Notes under the pieces: model-generated | The model's database searches: none | What the model was told of the DNA's origin: nothing | Seen by the model: only the letters and a program-made list of their open reading frames with translations | Shown here: piece by piece, positions 35,880 through 47,345 of the stretch | Position numbering within the stretch: position 1 is the stretch's first letter | Layout of the letters: each line of letters opens with the position of its first letter | Assembly (NCBI RefSeq): GCF_950023065.1 | Contig: NC_088681.1 | Span: 51,866,836-51,930,835 of the forward strand | DNA from: Planococcus citri | Taxonomy: Eukaryota > Arthropoda > Insecta > Hemiptera > Pseudococcidae | DNA: 64,000 bases | Direction: 5' to 3' | Made by a program: the position numbers and the translations under genes

Positions 35880-36515
35880 GACTTTTTGACTAAGTTTCCA
35901 AAAATTGGAGCTTTTGGCTAGTTTTTTTTCGAAAATTGAGACTTTTTAACAAGTTTTTTAAAATTTGTGTCTTTTTGACTAGTTTTTTAAAAATTAAGAC
36001 TTTTTGACAAGTTTTTCAAAAATTGGGACTATTTGACTAGTTTTCCAAAAATTGGGACTTTCTTACAAGTTTTTCAAAAAATGAAACCTTTTGACAAAAC
36101 TTCCAAAACTTGAAACTTTTTGACTAGTTTTAAAAATTTGGACTTTTTGACAAGTTTTTAAAAAATTGAGACTAATTGGCAACTTTTAAAAAAATTAGGA
36201 CCTTCAACTTGTTTTATCAAAACTTGAGACTTGAAAAAGTTTTCCAAAATTTGGGACTTATTGACCAGTTTTTCAAAAATTGAGACTTTCTGACAACTTT
36301 TTCAAAAATTGAGACTATTTGACACGTTTTCCAAAAATTGAGACTTTCTTACTAGTTTTTCAAAAATTGAGACTATTTAACACGTTTTCTAAAAATTGGG
36401 ACTTTTTGACTAGTTTTCCAAAAATTGAAAGTTTTTTGACAACTTTTCCAAAAATTGAGACTTTTTGACAACTTTTTCAATAATTGAGACTTTCTGACAA
36501 TTTTTTCAAATTTTT
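35880..36515. repeat. 28-bp minisatellite, ATTGAGACTTTTTGAC units
   Basis: About 22 imperfect units of 27-30 bp follow the pattern AAAATTGAGACTTTTTGAC(A/T)AGTTTTTC. Variation is mostly in the A and T runs and in GAG/GGG. It has no coding capacity. Confidence 0.93.
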
Positions 36516-36662
36516 CTAAATAGGTAATCCTTATTTTTAGGGGGAAAAAACCTTGCCCAACTCACCCATAAATTTTTCAAAAGTTCGCCTCAATTCAAAA
36601 TCAACATTGATCAAGAAACATGGTTGGTGGGGGGCTCGAGAGGAAGTTATTTTAGAGCAATT

Positions 36663-37276
36663 GAAGGGTTCCTTTCCAAGTCGGCCTAAGTCCATTTTTA
36701 TCATTTTTGAGTTAGCAGCGCCATCTGCTGGTACAGGTCGGTTAACACCTTTATCACCTTGTCCCAACACCTGGCATTACTTTTTTCGCTCAGGAGCGCT
36801 GTTTTGCCGGCTCGAAAAAACAGCTGATTATTCCAAAGTGGCCTAAATCATACATTTTTTAAGAATTTGTATACAAGTGCGGTTGTGCCGTTTTTTTTTT
36901 CAAGTTTTTCAACGATTTTCGAGAGACGAAATTAGAAGGTGCTTCGAATGAAATTGTTTCAGAAATGTATTAAATTAATGATTCGTGAATTTTTTTTTGA
37001 AAAAACGCGTTTTTCAGCTCTTTTTCGAAATTTTTAACATCAGATAATTCCAAATGGGCCTAAGTCCACTTTTTCTGACTGTTTGACGCGCTCTGGAGCT
37101 GAAAATACGCAAAATTAAAAAAATACCTATACGGTACTTTAAAGCAGAAAGATCAAGCTTCACAACCATATAATCACATCATTTATTATTGAAGCGGAAG
37201 GGCGAGAAAAACACAAATAAGTGTTTTTCTCGAAACGAAAAAAATGGACTCAGGCCGACTTGGAAAGGAACCCTTC
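36663..37276. mobile_element. 614-bp inverted-repeat element, GAAGGGTTCC ends
   Basis: Terminal repeats of about 37 bp starting GAAGGGTTCCTTTCCAAGTC match in inverse orientation with one mismatch. AATT borders both ends (36,659-36,662 and 37,277-37,280), a possible target duplication. The terminal motif CCAA-(N)-GGCCTAAGTCCA recurs internally at about 36,835 and 37,055, so four copies sit in one element. No transposase frame is seen. I do not assign a superfamily. Confidence 0.8.
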
Positions 37277-37637
37277 AATTCTTGCATAGAACAGATAATT
37301 ACTGAAAAAAGTCAACCTAATTTTATTTTATTGATTTTTTCAACTGATAAGGTGAGGAAGGCTCAGTACAAAAGAAGGAAAATTATTGGTAAATTTGAAA
37401 AAAAATATTGAGAAGAAATTATTTACAGAAATTCTCATCCAAAAATTCGAAAATTCCTAAAAAAAAAAAAAAAAATGTTTATTAAGTACTTCAATTTTAT
37501 TTTATTTTAATTGTTTTGATTTTTTTCAATTCTGGAGGCCTTTGTACAGAGGGCCAACATACTCGTAGCTTGTAAAACCGAGGGAGATTTCTTTTTAAAA
37601 AAGTCAAAGTACATACAACAACAACATTATCAGTACC

Positions 37638-37663
37638 AAAAAAAAAAAAAAAAAAAAAAAAAA
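37638..37663. repeat. Poly-A tract of 26 bases
   Basis: Uninterrupted A run. No retroposed body with a matching target duplication is evident beside it. Confidence 0.9.
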
Positions 37664-40414
37664 TAAAACACTGAAAAAGTTTGTCAACATTTTGAAAAAA
37701 CAACAACAGGAGTCAATAAACGTTTTCTTACACCTTTCAGTTTCACCATATCTCATTAAGTACATACTTAGTAGGTACGTAGGATCTACGTTTTGGATTC
37801 TTCAAAATCGACTCAATCATACGTTGGAATCTTAGCAATACCGACGATTAAATTCTACTTAATTAAAGAAACGACCTACTACAATATATAGATACGTAGA
37901 AAAGCATTCCATCGCCACACCCTGACCTCTCACAACATACGATTAACAAAAGCAACGCGACAACTCGGTCCAAGCTTATAATTGTACAGCTACTGCAGTT
38001 GATTTACATAATCGAAACAGCTCACACTTCAGTTTCGCACCCTATACCAACCTAAACCAAAGACAAGAAAAGCAACAAAGACACCATCTCTACTCTCTAT
38101 ACACAACAAATAGCAATTTGTGTATAGTTAGAAGTCGAATCGCGTCTCGTATGTAATTTCTAACGCGATTTATTATCAATATTTATTTCATCAAGTACCG
38201 GATACAGTTCACCACCGCAGTCGAGTTACAGACAGTAAGAGTATCTAGAATGTACTGGAGGCGCACTTATACTTACGGCACGTACCGTACATCAACGACA
38301 CTGCCATTGGCAGCGACGTCGACTACGAGAGAGAGTATCTAGTGAACATTTCGCTTTCGCGAAAGCGAAGAACGCTTTTGAAAACAAACCGTGCCGTTAA
38401 ATAAATCGTTCTGGGAGCTTTTCGCCGCCACAACACCCAGAACCCATTTATGCATTATGGCAAAGGCGAGAAGAAAAATCATCGAACAAAGTTTAAGCAC
38501 TGTATACCAACATCAGCGACTCAGTACGGAGACCAGCAGCTTACCACGAGAGTAAAGAGGAAAGAAACTGCGAGGGATACAGATGAGGGGGAAAAAACTA
38601 CACCATTGAAACGATTCTCGTTCTCACGCCATCGAATCCGGCAGTACCCGACTCCCGGCTTCGGTCGCTAGCGCATTGCTGGCAATGATACATTGATCAT
38701 ATAAAGGCCCAATAAATCTACGGCTAAAAGAGATAATGCGAAAGTAAAATCGAGTTTAGGAGGAAATTTTCGGGACCGATTCGCCAGTTTTATTTCAGTT
38801 ATTTCGCAGCTTTAGTGGTTTATTGGAAAACTGGTCTAATTTTAGAGGATATATAATGGTATTCAATGGTTTAGAGAATTACTGTCGTACGTGACTTAAA
38901 TTACCAACAAAGATTCCCTTCTGTATGCCGTATACTGAACCCATATATATCTACACACACAAGGTTGTGCAGTGTGCACCCCTAACCTACTCTACTACTG
39001 TACACGTCTCGAAAACTCCTATATAGTATAGGCTTCGGGTCTGATTACAGTTAACACGTATAGCCGTCCGTTCTTTCCGCTTTTACCTGCTTCCACAAGC
39101 GTTCCTCTCTTTCTAACCCATTCACCTCTTCGTTAACCAACAGTCTGAACATTTTCTCGATCGCCATTGCAAGAGGGGTCATTTTAAACTGAAAAATACT
39201 ACACATAAACCTATACACAAAGCTATACCTTTTTCCGTATCCGTTTCACGTGCTGCATTTCTTATCCTAAATACCTATATCTTATGGGCCTATGAGGTTC
39301 TCTTCCTCGTCCTCTCGAACCCATTTCGAATTGGCCATTCTACCCAGACTCCTCTCCTCTTTTTCAACCAAAATAAAAACAAATCGAAATAAAAAAAAAC
39401 AATGACCTGGTGGGCGAAAAAATAACCAATGCATTATGGCAAAGGACACAAAACTGGGTCTGAAATTCGTCTACAACACACACGTATGGCAAAAATATGC
39501 CATCATGTCAAATCAATATAGCTTAGGTACCAATTTTCTCCCTTTTCCATTACCATTTGTGAGATGTTTTTTTTTCACTCTTAACACGTATTTTTGCTCT
39601 TTATAACGTTCTGCTGTTGCTTATTTTCAAGAAATGAAAATAAATTTAAGTTTGCAACATCGAATGAAGTTATTTCCCCTTTTTACTTTTCAAACTACAG
39701 ATTTTTCAAAATACCTTTTATTGATTTTGTGCATGTACTCGAATCGGAAATGGGTCTGGGTAGTTTATTTAGCACACTTTCTTGGCCAGCATGTCTCAAG
39801 AGGATCGAAGTGAAAGAAACGAAGAAGAAAATGGTGCGTTTATCACTACAACACGAGAAGCTGTCTCGCCACCTTCATTCTCTCACCTTTCTTCAAAGTT
39901 CTAGTTTGCTCGCAATGCTACGAGTAATAGTAGGAGTGTGAGAAGATGCATCGTAGCTTTGTAAAATTATCTCCTAGTCAAGTGCTGCTTTCACCACTTA
40001 ACATCACACGACGACGTTATAGCTCACCTCTATAAACGAGACCTACCTTTACGTAAGCATGCAAAGGCTAACTCTGCACGTCTGTGTAGTGTGTATCTCT
40101 CTTTGGTGCAGATATCACTCGACTCGAGCTATGTGCTCGTAAAAGTGCCAAGTTTTCCTTTCAGTTCGAACTACTCGTGATGCTTTGATCTTACAAACAA
40201 CTAGAACAAGGAGAAGATGAAGAGCAAGAAGTAGGTTGGAAGAATTATATTACGTAGGTTCGCCCTTCCTCGTCTAGTTTTCAAGTCTATCTAAGTATTT
40301 CGATTTTCCTAATGCATATATTAGGAACAGAATATGTATATACCTATTCGAATTGGCACAAATACAGTAAGCTCCACTTAATAGACACGAGTTAAGAAAA
40401 TATATGTTCAGACC

Positions 40415-40490
40415 CATATCTTCCCTCCAAAGGCATCTCCAGAGGCAAATTTTTTTCTGAGTGACTTTCAACTCGAAATGAAGGTCTCCA
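40415..40490 (-). repeat. Short dispersed repeat, copy 2
   Basis: Reverse-orientation relative of 18,105-18,190, sharing the GGAGGGAAGATAT and TCTGGAGATGCC-like block and the TTGAAAGT word. Confidence 0.5.
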
Positions 40491-41347
40491 TTATTATGGA
40501 GTCGAAATTCTCCCCGTCTCCCGCCACTTTTTTTAGCTATTCATATTACCACACATGCCTAATTCTTCGCGATCAACTACCTAATTTTTTTTTCATTTTT
40601 CAAGTTGATTTTTTCCTTGTTCAATTTCTAAAAAGAAATTGTTGGGAAGTGAAAAAAATACGACTCATCGCGAAAAAACATTTTTCACTTCTTGAAAATT
40701 ATATAAAATAGGTACTTACAAATTTTCTTTGGCCCTATGTTGGCTTGGACCTCTCGTGTGTTTTTTTAAAAGTGAACATTGAAAAATACAATCACTCAAA
40801 TTTATTTAAAACAAAAAAGATACACTTTTCACCTGAAAAAAACGTTCTTCGCTCTGGTTTTCATTTTCAAAATTCAAGTTTTCAAAAACTTGACATTTAA
40901 AATCTAAAATTTTGAAGCCAAAAAAATGATCAAATTTCTGAAAATTACATTGTTTTTCACCTCTTGAATTTCCAAAAATTCAAAATGGAAAGTAACAATA
41001 TTCTAATTTTTAATAAGCTGTAGTGTGAGTAGGTACATACTTATTATATATGTAGGTAATTATCAATTGGTAAACTTGTTCATACTCCTATCTCATTTCA
41101 TTCTAGAAATTTGTATTCATCATATTTTTATTTGACAAAATAATTGTTATTTTTTTCTTTTACTGATTGTCAAATTTTCAGTCAACCCCCCCCCCCCCAT
41201 CCAATCACCCTTGAAAACCCATTAGTTTTATTCCAGTCAGTTCAATGAAAAATGTCTGGTAATCTTTCAACTCTTTGGATGCTCCTATCTCCAATGATAT
41301 TTTCATTCATTGGATTGAACATTTCATCACGTACAATACATACTGAT

Positions 41348-41840
41348 ATCCTCCAAAAAAAAAACTCTTCAAAAAAGAATTACACCCCGCCCTCTCCCTG
41401 ATTCCTAATGAACTTACTCAATGAATAAGAGGTAAAAATATTTCAGTAAGAAAATGTTATGATATATAATGGTGGAATCCGCCCCTAATAAAAAAATACC
41501 TACCACTTCACCAGATGATATGAGACAAACTATGAAACAGTAAATGAGCCAAAAATTTGGGGTGGACAGATCCCTCAAATAAGTTTAATAATCTAACCTG
41601 ACTCTGGAGTATGGAAGATTTGTCAGCCCCCAAATTTTTGGCTCATTAACCTGTTTCATAGTTTGTCTCATACCATCTGGTGAAGTGGTAGGTATTTTTT
41701 ATTAGGGGCGGATTCCACCATTATATATCATAACATTTTTTTACTGAAATATTTTTACCTCTTATTCATTTAGTAAGTTCATTAGGAATAGGGGGGAGGG
41801 CGGGGTGTAATTCTTTTTTGAAGAGTTTTTTTTGGAGGAT
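41348..41840. mobile_element. 493-bp fold-back element, ATCCTCC ends
   Basis: Arms of about 210 bp (41,348-41,566 and 41,628-41,840) pair with few mismatches around a 60-bp spacer. Shared words include CACCCCGCCCTC, GGCGGATTCCACCATTATAT and CACTTCACCAGATG. I see no clear target duplication, so the superfamily is open. Confidence 0.82.
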
Positions 41841-41877
41841 TAATATATTCATCTTATGTAATTGGACAAGGAAGAAG

Positions 41878-42032
41878 TGTAGCGGCTCTGTAAGAAATAT
41901 ATATGAGGCCACGCAATGTTTGTTATTATTTTCGGTTGTTATTTATTGTTATCAGATATATGCATGTTACAACTCAACGACTCATCAGCTCTTCACATTT
42001 CCAATTTCATCTGTACCTACCATTACAGTACA
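41878..42032 (+). mobile_element. Candidate 5' LTR of a decayed retroelement
   Basis: It starts TGTAGCGGCTCTGTAAGAAAT and ends ...ACAGTACA. It matches the copy at 44,022-44,244 over the start and over TTATTTATTGTTATCA, ACTCAACGACTCATCAGCTC and CACATTTCCAATTTCAT. About 60 bp present in the other copy is missing here. It is followed at once by AATTGGTGCCCC, which resembles a TGGTGCC-type primer-binding site. Confidence 0.65.
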
Positions 42033-42153
42033 AATTGGTGCCCCCCCCCATGTTTGAACACCTACACAACACCGTGATGGAATACGCCATTCCCAAGCCA
42101 GTAATGAGTATCAAAGACAAAATCATCTGTAAGTAAACTTTATTTCAATCATC

Positions 42154-42182
42154 ATCAACAACTACAACAACAACAACAACCA
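42154..42182. repeat. (CAA)n microsatellite
   Basis: CAACAACTACAACAACAACA followed by further CAA units, between the candidate 5' LTR and the hAT-type insertion. Confidence 0.85.
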
Positions 42183-42231
42183 CAAAATCACCAATGCTGT
42201 CGAAAAATCGACTTCAAGTGGCTGCACTGAC

Positions 42232-42866
42232 CAGTGTTGCCAGGTTGGGCAATAAATCGCGAATTGGGCGATTTGAACTTGCAGTTTTGCGGTCAAAAAT
42301 TGTGCTTTGCGAATTGGGAGAATTGGGCGATTTGAGATTTTTTTGTGTTTTTTTAGTTTTTTTATGTTTTTGATGCTTTATAAGGTTTTTTTTTTATTTT
42401 TGCATTTTCATTTTTCAATGCAATTATCATAAAAATTTTCGCCCTCGCTTCGCTCGGGCAAAAATACCTTTCTTCTGTTTGTAAAACGCATCTTTATGGT
42501 CATATTTTATGAACGTTACCAAGAAATAATTGCTTGATTAGATGGTAGATTTTTCTCAAGTTTTTCTAATAGTAAACAAATAAAAATTTTGTAATTTTAT
42601 AAATGATAAATCAATACTTGTGAAGAATCTGAACCCAATCTCTCAGTTTAGTTGTCAAAATTTTAATCTGTCTCCATTTGAGTTGGTTTGACTGAAATTT
42701 TCATTTCAAACACTCTAATTGCTTTATGGGCATTTTAAAACGCCCAAATTTGGGACTTTGCATCTCAGAAATTTGGTAGAATGGCTAAAAATGGTGATGA
42801 GGCGATTTTGGGCGATTTCAGGAGGAAAATCTTGCGATCTGTGCGCATACTTACCTGGCAACACTG
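42232..42866. mobile_element. hAT-type MITE, CAGTGTTGCCAGGT ends (635 bp)
   Basis: The 14-bp terminal inverted repeats CAGTGTTGCCAGGT and ACCTGGCAACACTG are perfect, as are the 8-bp duplications GCACTGAC (42,224-42,231 and 42,867-42,874). CAGTGTTGCCA is a frequent hAT end. Subterminal GGGCGATTT(G/C)A words are inverted at the two ends. The body is AT-rich with no transposase. It inserted inside the LTR-element remnant, so it is the younger event. Confidence 0.92.
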
Positions 42867-44021
42867 GCACTGACGATCCACTTGAAAATCACAAAAATTT
42901 AGAGGTGGTAAATTATGTGGTAATTACCCGTAATTTCTCCCCCTCGATTTCAGAAGGATAGTGACCTCTTTGGAAGGGTGACTCACCCTATGAGTTGGTC
43001 AACTCTTAAAATGGCCACCAAAAATCCTGTTTGGGAATGACTTAAGCCCCCACAATGAACTACTATTCCTCTTAGCTAAAACTCTGCCATTTGCCCTTTG
43101 CATCTTAACTTGCTAACATTGTCCATTTTCAAGTTTGACCCTTAGCTGCAATGGAGCAGGACGAGACTATAAAACCTACAGTGAGTTATTTAATATGTAT
43201 TTTTAGTGAAAACGTTAGACTTGTCAATTGTGCACATGGTGCACTCAAATTTACTAGAGGTCTTTTCCGGCCCCCTGGGTTAAGATCCCCCTTCTGACCA
43301 TTTTTAGAAATTGCTTTAGGACCCCAAAAACTCTTCCACTAAATTCCTCTGCCTTTTTTAGTCTAAATTAAAATTACACTCACTTAGTTTCAATGAAACT
43401 AATTGGGCCCTGTGTTCTTTTTCTGCCTGTCTCCCCTTCAGGTTCCGGACGTCGTGGTAATATTGACCTAATCAATTACTCCAATTAATTCAGAAGATAC
43501 TTATTATTATTTAGAAGATTAATTTTATTTGAACCAGAAGATTTATTATTTAATACAGACAGGAGAAATATCATTTAATCAACAGGTAATTTACTTGGTA
43601 ATTCCTGAGTCAGAATGTCTTTACTTAATTTAGCTTAAATTTTCCACAGACGCCACTTCAGCAAGAATAATGTTGACTTCAATCCACAAAATGAGCAGCC
43701 TGGGTGCAAGAATCCGAAACAACGTGGAGTAGTGAGCCCCACAGACTTTGTCAAAATTCACTCGCCTCATCTGCCTAATCATAATCAACCAACCATCACA
43801 ATGCAAATATCAACGATTCAACTGTCAATCTACAGTAGTTCACAATTCGCAACCTGGTCAGACATTCTGATAGACACAACCTCAATCATCCTGAATCATC
43901 ATTTTCTGTTCAGAATCAACACATTTCAAAATCAGTCTTCGACTATAACCAATATTCAAAATCGACTCATTCAGTCTCATTGTGTTTTGAAATCATGGTT
44001 CCTCCGCTGGAGGGGGAGTTA

Positions 44022-44244
44022 TGTAGCGGCTCTCCGTAAGAAATACGCGACCACTCATTCTAGTTACCAGAAAATATTTGTTATTATTTTCAGTTGTTAT
44101 TTATTGTTATCAAATATATGTGCGTTACGACTCAACGACTCATCAGCTCTTCACATTTCCAATTTCATATTTACCATTAAGATACGAGAAGTATTCACAA
44201 CCCTTCGACACCAATATTATCTACTGTTATTACCATTACAATAC
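44022..44244 (+). mobile_element. Candidate 3' LTR of the decayed retroelement
   Basis: It begins TGTAGCGGCTCTCCGTAAG directly after a polypurine tract, which fits the 3' copy. It ends near ...TTACCATTACAATAC by alignment to the 5' copy. No duplication is shared with the 5' flank, so the outer boundaries are uncertain. AATAAA at about 44,291 lies downstream of this boundary, so the LTR could be longer. Confidence 0.6.
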
Positions 44245-44249
44245 TCATT

Positions 44250-47080
44250 GATTTCATTTATGCATCATATGCATACATGAGAAATGAGAATAAAGAGGGA
44301 CTAACTGTAAGTCTTTTTTTTTCAGTTGTCAGGAAATACAAGAAACTGAGTCATTTACTCAAAAATCAAACCGTTTTGGGAAAAACGTTTTTGGTTACTG
44401 AAAGAGGACCCCGCCCCCCAAAAAAAAAGACTTAGAACAATTGCGAAAAAAAAAGATTTGAAGGCACCGGAGCCAAATCTGATAAAATACCGAAAAATGT
44501 TTTTTTTTTTTTTTCTAAAATTACCAAAATTTCAGAATAGGTAATTTAATTTTTATGAGATTTCAACGTCGAAGGTGATTTGATTGTGAGAGGAAAAAAC
44601 CATTCACACAAAATGAATACCTACCTACCTTACTCACCTACCTATGCTATTTGTGAACTCCACGAGATGTACCAGTCCCTATTCCATACAGGCAGACATA
44701 CCCTACCGTAGATAGGTACTATTTTGTGTGTTCGTGATGTGTATAACGACTATAATGGGCTTGTTAACGAGTGAACGTGAGAAAAGTGACTTTTGTAAAT
44801 ATCGATACCGCTCGCAGTTCGAAACAGATAACGAGACTTTTGAAAGTTCAACTTGTTACCAGAAGTTGTGTTAATTTTGACTTTTTCGTGCCGAGTATAA
44901 GAGAGAGATGGAGAGAAATTCCGCTCTTTGATGTTTCGATATCGTTATAAATGAGTTCAATTGGTAAGTGTGACGAATGATTCGAAGCATTTCACCTAAC
45001 GTTATTTCTCTCTTATCTCGTACATTTCTGTACCATTTTCAAGCAGGCTTTTTGTACCTACGTACATCAGTATAACTACATATAGCGCTTTTCGCGATGA
45101 AGGTAATGATTGGAATCGTGAATAAGGAGTATTATTCATACGTACAATATAGTCGATTGTTCGTATTCATACCTTTAGTTTAGTTACACACGCTTACTGT
45201 AGTTACGCGTTTTCTTTCTAGATGTTCCAAGTCGATTGAAATTTTAACAAGAGTTCATCGATGCACAAGTTATTATTACTTCGACTATTCTGATATTTTT
45301 CCCCCTCGTTGCTGCAGATATCTCGATACGTACGCGTGGTGCCCATTAAATTGTACCAAAAAAAAAACCGAAAGAATAAACGTGTTACTTGAGAAAAAAC
45401 GCAAAATATGAAATTTATTCAAAATCGAACATAAAAGCGCGATAATTTAATGAGACAGTGGAAATTTGGCCAACTTTTGTAAGAAGAAAAAAAGGTCTTT
45501 CGTACTCGTACATGTAGATATTTTTATTCCGAGAGATTTTCTCGATCCGAAAATAAAAAAGTTATTCTTGTCTTATTTCGTGTTTGAAAAATTTCATCAT
45601 TTTTTGGAATCTAATTTTTCTCGCTGAGAATATTATTAAAAGTTATTTTATACGTTTTTTTTTATCTTACTTTCAAAATTTCCGAATCTTATAGGTAGGT
45701 GTGTGAAAATACAGACTCGGACTATCACAGGGAGATTTTTTGCCGAGGTTTTATTTTTAAAAGACGATAAAAAAATTTCCCCAACACGGTTGAGCGTGGC
45801 AATTTAACGTCGACAATTTCATCTAAAACGTTACCAAGAGGCAGGCAAAGTGGCGAAAAAAATAACTTGAAAAATTCTCGACCATGACGTTTCGTTTGTG
45901 AGAACGAAAGGTTAGAACAAGAGAGAAGTGGGCATAGAGGGCGTAGGCAACGATGGATACTTCACGAGAGAAGAAAAATTTACCTCGATCACTTTACCAA
46001 TATAATTTTCTTGGCAATTGGCAAAATTTACGACGACCCGTAAACTTTTTCCTGACATGATGTGGCCGTAATTTTCACCCCTTAGTATACGAAGAAACCC
46101 CCCTCTATATACCTACCGCCCTCAGCTTGAAATAAAATTTCACTCGTATAAAATTCATTGCCTTAAATGGGAAACTTTCTTCTTGTGTAAGTGTAATTTT
46201 GTTCGTAGTACTCGATTACCTACCTTACTTGCCTGCTGTGCGTGCAACATCGCCCTTTAACCCCCCCCCCCCCTACCTGAAGCTATTTACCAAAAGACCT
46301 CCCATTAAAGACCATTTTAATTCTGTTAAATTTCAAATTCCCAACAACCTTTCGCCAAAGGAAAAAGTTTTCGCGGTGGCGGTGATTTTAAGGCGTGAAA
46401 TTTTTTCCTCCGGATTTCTCTTCTCCTTACCTCATCTTGTGTTGCCCACAGACTTTCTTTTATCTGTAGCATTTTAAGTACCATGCAAAGAGTAAATGAA
46501 GGGATGAAATTTATTCTTTTTTGTTTCGAATTATTATCAACGAAAGGTACGAAAAAATATCGGTATTTTATTCGCATCGAAAACAATAAAAAAAACAAAA
46601 TGGGTACTTTGGCTCGATATATGGAAAGTTGCTGCACACGTTGCTTCTTTTTCTTCGAAATGGACAGTGTTGTTTTTTTGTTTGCTAGTGTGTTTTCGCG
46701 TGTCGCAGTATAAATCCCGAGACATTTGGACAATTCAGGCAAATGTTATAAAGTACCTACGCGATTTGTTCTCCTGCTACAGGGTCTAGCTGGTCTAGTC
46801 TGGTCGCGTTTTGAAAACAAAGAACAATTTTTTTAACGATATTGAATTCGTATAAGTTATACCGTCTTGTTTGAGTTAGTTGGGGTCGAAGTTTATACGA
46901 CAGCGAGAAGAAAAATATACACGATGTCGAGCTAATACGAAAACTATAGATATTCATATGACTAGGGCACAAACAAGATGTATAGATAAGGGTATATACA
47001 GATAGATGGCACGATAATGGTATTTGTTTTAGGTCGATGACGATGTTGGCGACGAGCACAACGCAGAAATAGAAATGGAG
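44250..47080. other. Unique non-coding DNA, no gene seen
   Basis: 44,600-46,150 has higher CG content and GTAGGTA words. A 13-base C run lies at 46,261-46,273. Frames of 138 codons (46,326-46,742, minus) and 92 codons (46,199-46,477, plus) overlap on opposite strands without a domain. Confidence 0.4.
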
Positions 47081-47088
47081 AGAGAACG

Positions 47089-47102
47089 AGAGAGAGAGAG
47101 AG
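47089..47102. repeat. (GA)n microsatellite
   Basis: Pure GA/AG dinucleotides directly precede the ATG-initiated frame at 47,106, extending a GA-rich stretch from about 47,070. Confidence 0.85.
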
Positions 47103-47146
47103 CTTTTGTCATTTGTAAAATTAAACTTTTTCAAATTGCTCGACAG

Positions 47147-47345
47147 TTGTAATTTTTCTACTACGAAAAGGAGACAGACGGACGACGACGAGGAGGATCC
47201 ACTACGTGAATATTCGAAAAAGACAAAGTTCCATATTTTGTCGAAGAAGAAACGCGGCCAGGCGAATTTATTAGCTCGTCTGTCTCAAGTGCTTGGAAAG
47301 AAAGAGATGACTACTAAGGTTTCGCAGAAGTTTTCTGCCCAACTT
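47147..47345 (+). CDS. Speculative coding exon, unknown protein
   Basis: The frame open from 47,106 to 47,483 contains a stretch unlike the low-complexity frames elsewhere: an acidic run (DDDEED), then a basic, helix-prone segment (KKTKFHILSKKKRGQANLLA), then RLSQVLGKKEMTTKVSQKF. It stops looking protein-like at a strong splice donor, CTT|GTAAGT, at 47,345/47,346. A possible acceptor, ...TTGCTCGACAG, ends at 47,146. The exon would be about 199 bp. Alternatively the ATG at 47,106, just after a GA-rich tract, could be a start. I do not recognise the protein. No partner exon is visible nearby, so this rests on composition and splice-site context only. Confidence 0.25.

Larger units (their letters stand above)
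37281..41347. other. Unique non-coding DNA, no gene seen
   Basis: The stretch includes a 26-base A run (37,638-37,663), a perfect 20-bp palindrome TTCGCTTTCGCGAAAGCGAA (38,350-38,369), and a duplicated 17-mer ATGCATTATGGCAAAGG at about 38,449 and 39,429. The zone 37,900-40,250 has higher CG content. A 73-codon basic frame at 38,450-38,671 and a 115-codon frame at 39,594-39,941 have no recognisable domain and no convincing splice context. Confidence 0.4.
42033..44021 (+). mobile_element. Internal region of decayed LTR element
   Basis: The region between the two LTR-like copies is about 2.0 kb, of which 635 bp is a later hAT-type insertion. It opens with a primer-site-like AATTGGTGCCCC and closes with a polypurine tract, GGAGGGGGAG (44,009-44,018), just before the 3' copy. 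I find no gag, protease or RT motif in any frame. The 182-codon frame at 43,732-44,280 runs across the polypurine tract into the LTR and so is not a gene. The element is either non-autonomous or internally deleted. Confidence 0.6.

Noticed and set aside
38450..38671. 73-codon basic frame
   Set aside because: No signal peptide, domain or convincing splice context; composition alone is not enough.
38449..39446. Duplicated 17-mer ATGCATTATGGCAAAGG as terminal repeats of an element
   Set aside because: The match does not extend on either side and shows no inverted ends or target duplication.
41861..41877. Polypurine tract before the first LTR-like copy, implying a separate 3' LTR
   Set aside because: The purine stretch is short and mixed, while the primer-site-like sequence after the copy fits a 5' LTR better; the alternative is kept in the finding.
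43732..44280. The longest frame in the window, 182 codons
   Set aside because: It crosses the polypurine tract and the LTR start of a decayed retroelement and has no gag, pol or env motif.
46326..46742. 138-codon minus frame
   Set aside because: Lysine-rich low-complexity start, overlapped by two plus-strand frames, no domain.
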